Below, piece by piece: positions 28,800-38,308 of a stretch of 64,000 nt of DNA (positions are counted from its first letter, which is position 1; each line of letters starts with the position of its first letter). Source of the stretch: Salinicola halophyticus (lineage in GTDB: Bacteria > Pseudomonadota > Gammaproteobacteria > Pseudomonadales > Halomonadaceae); assembly GCF_003206695.1 (NCBI RefSeq), contig NZ_PZJN01000008.1, positions 32,791-96,790 of the forward strand. Reading direction: 5' to 3'. A program made the position numbers and the translations under genes. Under the pieces are notes generated by a model that saw only the letters and a list, made by a program, of their open reading frames with translations, searched no databases and was not told the origin of the DNA.

Positions 28800-29387
28800 T
28801 CACAACGCGCCATCCCACACTGCCACACCTTGCGCGCGCAGCAGCGACGTTGTTTCGTAAAGTGGCAGCCCGACAACGGCGGAGTAGCTACCTTCCAGGC
28901 GTTCGACGAATATCGCCGCACGACCCTGGACCGCATAACCGCCGGCCTTGTCTGCCGGCTCTCCGGTCGCCCAATAGGCGGCCATCTCCGCGTCATCGAT
29001 CCGACGCATGAACACCTGCGTGGCGACCCGGCATTCGCGCACACCGTGGGCACCGATGACTGCCACCGCCGACAGCACGAGATGGCTTCGGCCGGACAGC
29101 GCCGTCAGCATCTCGCGGGCATGCGCTTCATCACGTGGCTTGCCGAAAATAGCGCCATCGCAGACGACCACGGTATCCGCCCCCAGCGTGGGCAGGGCGC
29201 TTTCCCGGTGCCCCGCTTCGGCCTTCTCGCGGGCCAGGCGGGAAACGAAATGCTCGGGCGACTCCCCTTCCAGACAGGACTCATCGATATCCGCGGGGGC
29301 GATCTCGACCGCCACCCCGATCGACGCCAGCAGTTCAAGTCGCCGTGGCGAAGCCGATGCCAGCCGCAGTGTCGGCGCAGCTTCCAT
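28800..29387 (-). CDS. Maf-family nucleoside triphosphate pyrophosphatase
   Basis: A 195-aa Maf protein with the family start LRLASASPRRLELLASIG and catalytic-site residues in LGADTVVVCDG, GKPRDEAHAREML and DKAGGYAVQGRAAIFVERLEGSYSAVVGLPLYET. YhdE-type Maf enzymes hydrolyse dTTP and UTP, and related modified nucleotides, to monophosphates as house cleaning. Placement between mreD and rng agrees with YhdE. Confidence 0.93.
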   Translation of the reverse strand: MEAAPTLRLASASPRRLELLASIGVAVEIAPADIDESCLEGESPEHFVSRLAREKAEAGHRESALPTLGADTVVVCDGAIFGKPRDEAHAREMLTALSGRSHLVLSAVAVIGAHGVRECRVATQVFMRRIDDAEMAAYWATGEPADKAGGYAVQGRAAIFVERLEGSYSAVVGLPLYETTSLLRAQGVAVWDGAL

Positions 29388-29455
29388 GGATCGTCTCCTG
29401 ATCAGTCACAAGGCACCAGCGCCATACGCCGGCGAGTTTCCTGAAGCGGGCGCCC

Positions 29456-29935
29456 CTAGCCGATACCGAGACGACGCCTGACCACCTGCATCATGGTGTA
29501 GAGCCACGGCCACAATAGCGAGCCGATCAGCGCCGGCAGCAGAAATTCGAGGCTCAGGGAGATAGGGCCGTAAATCGTGCGCAACCACTGCTCGATCAGT
29601 TGCGCAATGCCCAGCAGGATGAAGACCAGTACCGCCTGCTGCCAGATCGAGTAGACCCGGAAGCGCTGGTACAACAGCAGGAAGAGATACGCGAGCAGCG
29701 ACAGCACCAGGGCATTCTGTCCCAGCGGCGCGCCCTCGATCAGATCGAGCATCAACCCCAGCACAAAGCCATGGAGAACGCCCACGCGCTGCGGGGTCAC
29801 CACGCACCAGTAGGCCAGCAGCACGCCCAGCCAGTCCGGCCGCCAGACCAGCCAGGCATCCGGCAGGGGCATCACCTGCAGACAAAGCGCCAGCAGTAGC
29901 GTGAACCAGACAAAGAGATAACCGAACGGGCCCAT
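29456..29935 (-). CDS. mreD: MreD, rod-shape determining membrane protein
   Basis: A 159-aa inner-membrane protein with about five hydrophobic helices and the family pattern RVGVLHGFVLGLMLDLIEGAPLGQNAL. MreD belongs to the elongasome with MreC, MreB, RodA and PBP2, guiding side-wall peptidoglycan synthesis. It begins 2 bp after the mreC stop, so the two are co-translated. Confidence 0.93.
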   Translation of the reverse strand: MGPFGYLFVWFTLLLALCLQVMPLPDAWLVWRPDWLGVLLAYWCVVTPQRVGVLHGFVLGLMLDLIEGAPLGQNALVLSLLAYLFLLLYQRFRVYSIWQQAVLVFILLGIAQLIEQWLRTIYGPISLSLEFLLPALIGSLLWPWLYTMMQVVRRRLGIG

Positions 29936-29937
29936 GC

Positions 29938-30915
29938 CTACTCCTGTTCCTCGGACTGCAGGGTCAGCGCCGCGGTCAGCGCGTCTTCACTGATACGGTT
30001 GATAGCCGGATGCCCGGGATCGCCGGGCCATACCACCTGACGCGCCATCCGCTCCGGACCGCTCAGGTTTTCATCGGGTTTTTCGGGAGGGAACAGCAGC
30101 AGGAAGTAACGCGAACGTTCCGGCTGGGCAATCGGCTCGGCCGCTACTTCCATGAACGCCTGACTCGACTCGCGCTTGACGCTCTTGACCCGCGCCACCG
30201 GGTAGCCCTGCGGGAAGCGCCCGCCCAGCCCGGAAGTCACCAGCAGATCGCCTTCGCGAATATCTGCCGTGGCCGGCACGCTGGGGATATTGAGGGTGTC
30301 CAGCTGGCCCGTGCCCTGGGCGATGAAACGCAGACCATTGCGATTGATCTCGACCGGTACGGCGTGGTTCGCGTCCGCCACCATCAGCACCCGACTGGTG
30401 TAAGCCGAAACCGAGACCACCTGCCCGATCAGGCCCGAGGCGTCCATTACCGGCTGGCCAATGTAGACGCTGTCGCGCCGGCCGCGGTTGATCACCATCT
30501 GCTGCGTGAACGGATCGGAATCCAGCGACAGCAGCTGAGCGGTGATATAGGGCACATCGGCGGGATTGGGCGCGTTGAGCAGTTCGCGCAGATGGATGTT
30601 CTCGGCGGTCAGGCTCGCCATTCGCTGGACGCGATTGGAAAGCGTCAGCAGTTGCTCGCGCAGCCGACCGTTCTCGTCGATCAGCGTCTGCTGGTCGGAG
30701 ATCGCCATGGCGCTCCAGCGCACCCCTTCGCTGGGCAGCGCCACCAGCCACTGGATCGGCGCCACCACCGAGGTCATATGGGAGCGCGCCGTCTCCACCG
30801 CACTGAAGCGGTGTTCGGCAAACATGAGCGCGAACGCCAGCACCGCACACAACAGCATGCGGTACGTGGGTATCGGACCGTAGGAAAACAGCGGTTTGAT
30901 AGGCCTCACCCCCAC
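29938..30915 (-). CDS. mreC: MreC, rod-shape determining protein
   Basis: A 325-aa bitopic protein with one membrane helix (about 20-36), a coiled coil (about 70-110) and the beta-rich MreC core (LSLDSDPFTQQMVINRGRRDSVYIGQPVMDASGLIGQVV). It links the cytoplasmic MreB filaments to cell-wall synthases. The start is a GTG: 30915 gives the longest form, and a second GTG at 30909, closer to an AGGTGG site, gives the usual N-terminus VRPIKPLF. It follows mreB by 51 bp. Confidence 0.94.
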   Translation of the reverse strand: MGVRPIKPLFSYGPIPTYRMLLCAVLAFALMFAEHRFSAVETARSHMTSVVAPIQWLVALPSEGVRWSAMAISDQQTLIDENGRLREQLLTLSNRVQRMASLTAENIHLRELLNAPNPADVPYITAQLLSLDSDPFTQQMVINRGRRDSVYIGQPVMDASGLIGQVVSVSAYTSRVLMVADANHAVPVEINRNGLRFIAQGTGQLDTLNIPSVPATADIREGDLLVTSGLGGRFPQGYPVARVKSVKRESSQAFMEVAAEPIAQPERSRYFLLLFPPEKPDENLSGPERMARQVVWPGDPGHPAINRISEDALTAALTLQSEEQE

Positions 30916-30966
30916 CTACCGAGGACGAAGGAAGCCGCGTGGCGACCTCATCCGTCGCGGCGGGCC

Positions 30967-32386
<1,420 letters not shown>

Positions 32387-32677
32387 ATGGCAATCGAACA
32401 CGCAGACGTGCTGCGCGCGGCCCATCTGGCCCGCCTGGGCCTCAACAACGAGGCCGAGGCGGCTGGCTATGTCGGTGACCTGACCCGGATCCTGGAGATG
32501 GTCGACCGCCTCCAGGCCGTGGACACCGACGGCGTGGTACCGCTGTCACACCCCCTGGACGCCACCCAGCGTCTGCGCCCGGATGAAGTCACCGAAACCA
32601 ACCAGCGCGATACTTTTCAGGCCTGCGCACCGGAAACGGCCGGAGGCCTCTACTTAGTACCACGCGTCGTCGAATAA
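32387..32677 (+). CDS. gatC: GatC, amidotransferase subunit C
   Basis: A 96-aa GatC, the small subunit that stabilises GatA-GatB. Family pattern [13 protein letters not shown]-like start, followed by [27 protein letters not shown]. The GatCAB complex converts Glu-tRNA(Gln), and often Asp-tRNA(Asn), to the correct aminoacyl-tRNA; its presence suggests that this organism makes Gln-tRNA and/or Asn-tRNA by transamidation. Its 3' end lies inside a 26-nt tandem duplication that includes the stop codon. Confidence 0.94.
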   Translation: MAIEHADVLRAAHLARLGLNNEAEAAGYVGDLTRILEMVDRLQAVDTDGVVPLSHPLDATQRLRPDEVTETNQRDTFQACAPETAGGLYLVPRVVE

Positions 32678-32721
32678 GTTCGACGCTATCGACAGGCGAA
32701 TAAGTTCGACGCTATCGACAG
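32671..32721 (+). repeat. 26-nt tandem duplication over the gatC stop codon
   Basis: Identical 25-nt copies at 32671-32695 and 32697-32721 are separated by one base. The first contains the gatC TAA (32675-32677). The second lies in the intergenic region, out of frame because the period is 26. A diverged third copy seems to follow (32722-32740). Confidence 0.9.
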
Positions 32722-32751
32722 CCGAAGATAATTTCGACACCGATTTTGCAA

Positions 32752-32779
32752 GGTGCCACCCCGGCAAGCCGGTGGCACC
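32752..32779 (+). other. Stem-loop between gatC and gatA
   Basis: A perfect 9-bp stem (GGTGCCACC / GGTGGCACC) with a 10-nt loop stands about 40 bp before gatA. No T-run follows, so it is unlikely to terminate; it could protect the mRNA or tune relative expression of gatC and gatA. Confidence 0.6.
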
Positions 32780-32817
32780 GCCGCGGACAATGATTCGACT
32801 CAGGGAATATCGACCCC

Positions 32818-34290
32818 ATGCATCATATGACGCTCACGGAACTCGCCAAGGGCCTCAAGGCCGGCGACTTTTCCAGCCGAGAGCTGACCACCAGCCTGCT
32901 CGATCGCATCGAGCGTCTGGATGGTGACATCAACAGCTTCGTTACCGTCACCCGCGATCAGGCGCTCAACGCCGCCGATGCCGCCGATCAGGCTCGCGCC
33001 AAGGGCGAATCACGTCCGCTTGCCGGCCTGCCGCTGGCAATCAAGGACATCTTCTGCACCCAGGGCGTTCGCACCAGCTGCGGCTCGAAGATGCTCGACA
33101 ACTTCCAGGCGCCCTACAACGCCACCGTGGTCGAGAAGCTGGAATCTGCCGGCATGATCAGCCTCGGCAAGACCAACATGGACGAATTCGCCATGGGGTC
33201 GTCGAACGAATCGAGCTTCTATGGCCCGGTCAAGAACCCGTGGGACCGCACCGCCGTGCCCGGCGGCTCCTCCGGTGGCAGCGCCGCCGCCGTCGCCGCC
33301 GGCTTCGCCCCCGCGGCGCTGGGCACCGATACCGGCGGTTCGATTCGCCAGCCGGCAGCGTTCTGCGGCATCACCGGACTCAAGCCGACCTACGGCCGCG
33401 TGTCCCGCTACGGCATGGTCGCGTTCGCCTCGAGCCTCGATCAGGGTGGCCCGATGGCCCAGAGCGCGGAAGACTGCGCGCATCTGCTCGGTGCCATCGC
33501 CGGCCATGACCTGCGCGACTCCACCAGCGTCGCCCGCGTGGTGCCGGACTATCTCGCCGAACTGGATGCACCGCTGACCGGACTCAAGATCGGCCTGCCC
33601 AAGGAATACTTCGGCGACGGCCTCGATGCGGAAGTGGAAAGCGCCATTCGCGAAGCGATCCGGGTCTACGAGTCGCTGGGCGCCCAGGTGTGCGAAGTCA
33701 GCCTGCCGCACACCCACCTGGCGGTGCCGGCGTATTACGTCATCGCGCCGGCGGAAGCGTCCTCGAACCTGTCCCGTTACGACGGCGTGCGCTTCGGCCA
33801 TCGCTGCGACAGTCCGGTCGACCTGGAAGACCTCTACAAGCGCAGTCGCGCCGAGGGCTTCGGCGACGAGGTCAAGCGCCGCATCCTGATCGGGACCCAC
33901 ACCCTGTCGGAAGGCTTCTTCGATGCCTACTACCGCAAGGCGCAGCAGATTCGCCGACTGATCCGTCAGGACTTCCTCGATGCCTTCGAGAAGGTCGACG
34001 TATTGATGGGCCCGGCAGCGCCGACCCCGGCCTTCGACCTGGGCGCCAAGAAGGACCCGGTCTCGATGTACCTGCAGGACGTCTACACCATCGCCACCAA
34101 TCTCGCCGGCATTCCAGGCATCAGCGTTCCCGCCGGATTTGCCGGCAAACGCCCGACGGGGTGCCGCCCAATCGGCCTCCAGATTCTCGGTCAGCACTTT
34201 GCCGAGGGCCAACTGCTCAACGTGGCGCATCAGTTCCAGCAGGCGACGGACTGGCACCGTCGGCATCCGAGCGACCAGGAGACAACCTAA
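32818..34290 (+). CDS. gatA: GatA, amidotransferase subunit A
   Basis: A 490-aa amidase-signature enzyme that releases ammonia from glutamine for the GatCAB complex. The Ser-cisSer-Lys triad is visible: Lys76 (LAIKDIF), Ser151 (PGGSSGGS) and Ser175 ([12 protein letters not shown]), with the same spacing as in characterised GatA. ATGs at 32818 and 32827 are both possible starts. Its stop codon overlaps the gatB start by one base. Confidence 0.96.
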   Translation: MHHMTLTELAKGLKAGDFSSRELTTSLLDRIERLDGDINSFVTVTRDQALNAADAADQARAKGESRPLAGLPLAIKDIFCTQGVRTSCGSKMLDNFQAPYNATVVEKLESAGMISLGKTNMDEFAMGSSNESSFYGPVKNPWDRTAVPGGSSGGSAAAVAAGFAPAALGTDTGGSIRQPAAFCGITGLKPTYGRVSRYGMVAFASSLDQGGPMAQSAEDCAHLLGAIAGHDLRDSTSVARVVPDYLAELDAPLTGLKIGLPKEYFGDGLDAEVESAIREAIRVYESLGAQVCEVSLPHTHLAVPAYYVIAPAEASSNLSRYDGVRFGHRCDSPVDLEDLYKRSRAEGFGDEVKRRILIGTHTLSEGFFDAYYRKAQQIRRLIRQDFLDAFEKVDVLMGPAAPTPAFDLGAKKDPVSMYLQDVYTIATNLAGIPGISVPAGFAGKRPTGCRPIGLQILGQHFAEGQLLNVAHQFQQATDWHRRHPSDQETT

Positions 34291-35756
34291 TGCAATGGGA
34301 AACCGTTATCGGGTTGGAAGTCCACGTCCAGCTCGCGACTCAGTCCAAGATATTTTCCGGCGCCTCCACCGCGTTCGGTGCCGAACCCAACACCCAGGCC
34401 TGCGCCATCGATCTAGGCCTGCCGGGCGTGCTGCCGGTACTGAACGAAGGTGCCGTGGCGATGGCCGTCCAGTTCGGTCTGGCGATCGATGCCGATATCC
34501 CCGAGACCTCGCTGTTCGAGCGCAAGAACTACTTCTATCCGGACCTGCCCAAGGGCTACCAGACCAGCCAGATGGCCCAGCCCATCGTCGGCCGGGGTGA
34601 AGTCGAGCTGGTGCTGGATGACGACGTGCGCAAGCGCGTACGCATCCATCATGCCCACCTGGAAGAGGACGCCGGCAAGTCGCTGCACGAGACGTTCTCC
34701 AACGGCATGGGCTGCGACATGACCGGGATCGACCTCAACCGGGCCGGTACGCCGCTGCTGGAGATTGTCTCCGAACCCGACATGCGCTCGGCCAAGGAAG
34801 CGGTCGCCTATATTCGTGCGATTCACGCCATCGTCACGTACCTGGGCATCTCCGACGGCAATATGGCCGAGGGCTCGATGCGCTGCGACGTCAACGTCTC
34901 GGTGCGCCCCAAGGGTCAGGAAACGCTGGGCACCCGCGCCGAGATCAAGAACGTCAACTCGTTCCGCTTCGTCGAGCGCGCGATCGAATTCGAGGTCGAA
35001 CGTCAGATCGAGCTGATCGAAGACGGCGGCAAGGTCGTGCAGGAAACCCGGCTCTACGATCCGGATCGGGATGAAACCCGCAGCATGCGGACCAAGGAAG
35101 AAGCCAACGACTACCGGTACTTCCCCTGCCCCGACCTGCTGCCGATCATGCTCGACAGCGCCTATATCGAACACCAGCGCACCACCCTGCCGGAACTGCC
35201 CACCGATAAGCGCAACCGTTTCGAAACGAGCCTCGGTCTCTCCGCCTACGACGCCGGCGTGCTGTCGGCGACGCGCCCTACGGCCGAGTATTTCGAAGCC
35301 GTGCTGGCCGTCTGCAGCGATGCCAAACAGGCCGCCAACTGGGTCCAGGGCGAGCTCTCCGCGCATCTCAACCGCGAGAACATCGACATCTCGAACAGCC
35401 CGGTGACGCCGGAGCAGCTCGGTGGCCTGATCCAGCGTGTGCTCGACGACACCATCAATGGCAAAGCCGCCAAGCAGGTCTTCGCCGCGCTGTGGAACAA
35501 CGAAGGCGCCAGCGCCGACGAAGTCATCGACACCCGCGGCCTCAAGCAGGTCACGGATACCGGCGCCATCGAAGCGATGATCGATCAGGTCATCGCAGAC
35601 AGCCCAGTGCAGGTCGCCCAGTACCGCGACGCCGAACCGGAAAAGCGCGGCAAGATGATCGGATACTTCGTCGGCCAAGTGATGAAAGCCTCCCGCGGCA
35701 CCGCCAACCCGCAGCAGGTCAATGGCGTGCTCAAGCAGAAGCTGGACGAGGCGTGA
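34290..35756 (+). CDS. gatB: GatB, amidotransferase subunit B
   Basis: A 488-aa GatB, which binds and activates the mischarged tRNA. It begins [21 protein letters not shown] and has [26 protein letters not shown] and the C-terminal YqeY/tail domain ([30 protein letters not shown] pattern). The frame is open for 200 codons upstream within gatA, but the real start is the TAATG junction at 34290, giving translational coupling with gatA. A terminator follows; the T6SS region begins beyond it. Confidence 0.96.
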   Translation: MQWETVIGLEVHVQLATQSKIFSGASTAFGAEPNTQACAIDLGLPGVLPVLNEGAVAMAVQFGLAIDADIPETSLFERKNYFYPDLPKGYQTSQMAQPIVGRGEVELVLDDDVRKRVRIHHAHLEEDAGKSLHETFSNGMGCDMTGIDLNRAGTPLLEIVSEPDMRSAKEAVAYIRAIHAIVTYLGISDGNMAEGSMRCDVNVSVRPKGQETLGTRAEIKNVNSFRFVERAIEFEVERQIELIEDGGKVVQETRLYDPDRDETRSMRTKEEANDYRYFPCPDLLPIMLDSAYIEHQRTTLPELPTDKRNRFETSLGLSAYDAGVLSATRPTAEYFEAVLAVCSDAKQAANWVQGELSAHLNRENIDISNSPVTPEQLGGLIQRVLDDTINGKAAKQVFAALWNNEGASADEVIDTRGLKQVTDTGAIEAMIDQVIADSPVQVAQYRDAEPEKRGKMIGYFVGQVMKASRGTANPQQVNGVLKQKLDEA

Positions 35757-35796
35757 CCCTGCACATGAGCTGATTGGAATTGATGAGCTGGAAACA

Positions 35797-35828
35797 AAAA
35801 GCCCATGGCAAAAGTGCCATGGGCTTTT
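35797..35828. terminator. Bidirectional terminator at the gatB / T6SS boundary
   Basis: AAAAGCCCATGGC and GCCATGGGCTTTT form a long stem around a 6-nt loop, with A and T runs on both sides. It can end gatCAB transcripts and, on the minus strand, transcripts leaving the T6SS array. It marks the left border of the accessory region. Confidence 0.92.
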
Positions 35829-35876
35829 GAATCACAGCATGTTAATAGCTGACAATTTCTAAAGATGCTTACACAT

Positions 35877-36926
35877 TCAACGCCATAGGCCAGAAATCAC
35901 CCAACCAAGAACACCGACAAAAGCGCCAACGCCAATGACAGTGCAAAGCAGGGGCCAGTAAAGCTCCCACCAGCCCAGCGGGCCATTATCGCGCCAGGTC
36001 AGTCGGTGAGGGTCGTCCGGCTCCTCTGGGTTGGCTCGTTCCACCTCTTCCGGCCATTGCGGTATTTTGCTGGTGCTCATTGCCAGCATACGACCCACGG
36101 CATTCAAACCTAATGGAATACACAACAGGAGCATTGTCCATGGGTAGTGTAGACCTGGCGCAAAAGTCCGAAAAATACTCCATCGCCAGCCTTCTCTTCG
36201 TCCATCGACTGGCATCAAAAGGCTTTGCTTTAACTCCTGATGCGTGCGCTCTATGCCATCCTCAGCTTCCATATAGGGCTGCAAAAACGCCCAGAACTTA
36301 TCCATGGACTCCATGTTTCCCGGAAAGGTATAACCCAGGGAAAAAGATTCGAGGACTGTCTCCCCATCTTCGCCGAGCACATGGGCACGTAAATCGTGGG
36401 TCGTTCCCACCAGCGGGCTTTTCGACTGCCCTAATGTCAGAAACAGAGTGTCCCATGGCACGGTCAATACCGTACCATTCTGGCGAAAAAAATGAACTTT
36501 TCGAGTATCCCTATTCAAGCGAATGGGGTAGTGGGTATACTCTAAACACTCAGCTTTAAAAGCGTACCACGCCCCGAACCATGCAAACAAAAAGAACATC
36601 GAGGAGAGCAACGCAAAAAGCATTTTTGCTATCAACCCCGGAATCATAGGATCGTCTAGCGGAAAAATAATCGCATACAGCAATACAACAGACACCACTA
36701 ATGAGCCACATCCCAGCATCACTGAAAGCCATGCCCAGAACCCGCGAACTGGATACCATCGATCGACAAGATCGATATAATTGCTATTGAATTTTATCAC
36801 CGACAGAAAATCCATTGGCTGAGCATGCTTAGCGTCCTTCTGCTGATAACATGCTAGACGCTCTGCATCTGTCAGCAGTCGATTAGTGTGGAATTTTCCT
36901 CTACTCCCAAAGCCCGAGTAATCCAT
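35877..36926 (-). CDS. DUF6708-like membrane protein, putative T6SS immunity
   Basis: A 349-aa membrane protein. Helices lie near residues 60-85 and 92-120, and two more near the C-terminus (PLLCTVIGVGAFVGVLGWVISGLW). Between them sits the DUF6708-like core YTHYPIRLNRDTRKVHFFRQNGTVLTVPWD, with a later helical patch (FWAFLQPYMEAEDG). I chose ATG 36926 because GGAGAG precedes it and the paralogue starts MDYAG at the same point. No function is proven. Its position directly behind a VasX-like effector gene, plus inner-membrane topology like the VasX immunity protein, suggests immunity. Its C-terminal coding sequence is almost identical to that of the neighbouring paralogue. About 51% GC. Confidence 0.75.
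   Translation of the reverse strand: MDYSGFGSRGKFHTNRLLTDAERLACYQQKDAKHAQPMDFLSVIKFNSNYIDLVDRWYPVRGFWAWLSVMLGCGSLVVSVVLLYAIIFPLDDPMIPGLIAKMLFALLSSMFFLFAWFGAWYAFKAECLEYTHYPIRLNRDTRKVHFFRQNGTVLTVPWDTLFLTLGQSKSPLVGTTHDLRAHVLGEDGETVLESFSLGYTFPGNMESMDKFWAFLQPYMEAEDGIERTHQELKQSLLMPVDGRREGWRWSIFRTFAPGLHYPWTMLLLCIPLGLNAVGRMLAMSTSKIPQWPEEVERANPEEPDDPHRLTWRDNGPLGWWELYWPLLCTVIGVGAFVGVLGWVISGLWR
35949..36092 (-). repeat. 144-bp near-identical repeat, copy 1
   Basis: This stretch matches 37227-37370 with about three mismatches, while flanking sequence of the two genes is much more divergent. It encodes the shared C-terminal region (MLAMSTSKIPQWPEEVERANPE and beyond) of two adjacent DUF6708-like genes. 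Confidence 0.9.
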
Positions 36927-37154
36927 AGAGACACTCTCTCCCACCAATCTTCATAAGCATCAAATCTGGGAGTACAAGATCTACTATCTCAGCCACGTCA
37001 GATAATCCGTCTTAACTCGCAGAAAACGATCCCCTAACACTCTCTAGACAGATCAAAACTGTAGGGCATTCAGTCATCCGCCCGAGGCAAACCACACCTC
37101 GGGCTATATCGTTACGGTCTCTAGATCGAACTGGCGAGGGCAGTACCTACCCGT

Positions 37155-38206
37155 TTAGCGCCATAAACCGGAGACGATCCAGCCAAGAGCACCGACGAAA
37201 GCCCCCACGCCAATCACAGTACACAGCAGGGGCCAGTGAAGCTCCCACCAGCCCAGCGGGCCATTATCGCGCCAGGTCAGTCGGTAAGGGTCGTCCGGCT
37301 GCTCTGGGTTGGCTCGTTCCACCTCTTCCGGCCATTGCGGTATTTTGCTGGTGCTCATTGCCAGCATACGGCCTAGTGCATTCAGTCCAAGGAAGGGCGA
37401 AAAAAGAAGCTGAAGGTAAGGCCAGTGGGCTCCCAGCATAAAGCTGCGGGCAATGCTCCAGCGCCAGCCTTCCCTGCGATTATCGACTGGCACCAAATAT
37501 CCCGTATTTTCCTTGAGGTGGTGCCAGGTTCTCTTCACGCCATCTTCTGCTTCCATGTAGGGTTGCAGAAAGGCCCAAAATTTATCAATCGACTGCGCAT
37601 CACCTAGAGGGGAAGGGTAACCAAGCGAAAAAGACTCGCGAACCGTTTTACCATCATCATCGAGCACATGAGCGCGTAGGTCATACGTCGTTCCTGTCAA
37701 AGGGCTTTTCGATTCACCCAATGTCAGAAACAATGATTCCCACGGCACGGTCAAGACCGTGCCATCCTGGCGAAAAAAATAGACTTGACGGCTTTTGCGA
37801 TTCAGACGCATGGGATAGTGAGTATAGCGACCACACTCGGTGCGAATTAGCCACCAGCCTCCCCAAACCAGCCCCAGTGAAATTGGCAGCAATACAATTA
37901 TCATAAACCATAGCGCTGACCTCTCATTAGTGGCAGGAGCCCCAAAAAAACCCGTTATAATCAAGATAGCAAAAAAGAGCCCCCCAAGACTACACACGCA
38001 CCAAACCACGTATTGAAGCCTTTTATCGGGTACCAGCGGTCCACCAAATCCATGTAGTTATTATTGAACTTTATCGTCGATAGAAAATCCATTGGCGACG
38101 CATTAATTGAGCCGTCCTGTTTATACCTTGCTGCGCGCTCGGCCTCAGTTAGCGGGCGGTCGGCAGGAAAGCGAATATTACGGTAGTCCAATCCAGCGTA
38201 ATCCAT
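37155..38206 (-). pseudogene. DUF6708-like putative immunity gene, frameshifted
   Basis: A paralogue of the 35877-36926 gene, split into two frames. The first 81 codons (38206-37961, starting MDYAGLDYRN) end at a TGA, and the rest (284 codons readable from GTG 38009) continues one frame back. Restoring one base gives about 350 residues, matching the 349 of the sibling: SFFAILIITGFF then follows VVLGG as a membrane helix. The break falls at two homopolymers, six G (37980-37985) and six T (37971-37976 on the minus strand), both positioned as in-frame -1 slippery heptamers. A point deletion, sequencing error or programmed frameshift are all possible. It starts three bases after the ancestral stop of the decayed effector. 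Confidence 0.7.
37227..37370 (-). repeat. 144-bp near-identical repeat, copy 2
   Basis: Second copy of the repeat at 35949-36092, offset 1278 bp, encoding the C-terminal region of the frameshifted DUF6708-like gene. Confidence 0.9.
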
Positions 38207-38308
38207 TTCTCACCCTTCCATGTCGTTTAGGGCCAGTTCCAGTTCGCTTAGTTCCCGCTTCGGGTCATGATAGCGCTCGCCTTTTTCGAATTTTCCGAAG
38301 TAACAGCG

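Noticed and set aside
35757-35876. An attachment site or tRNA at the edge of the T6SS region
   Set aside because: Only the terminator is present; no tRNA, integrase or flanking direct repeat was found in the window.
37081-37103. Hairpin CCCGAGG/CCTCGGG between the two leftmost immunity-like genes as a terminator
   Set aside because: No T-run on either strand and only a 7-bp stem; too weak to call.
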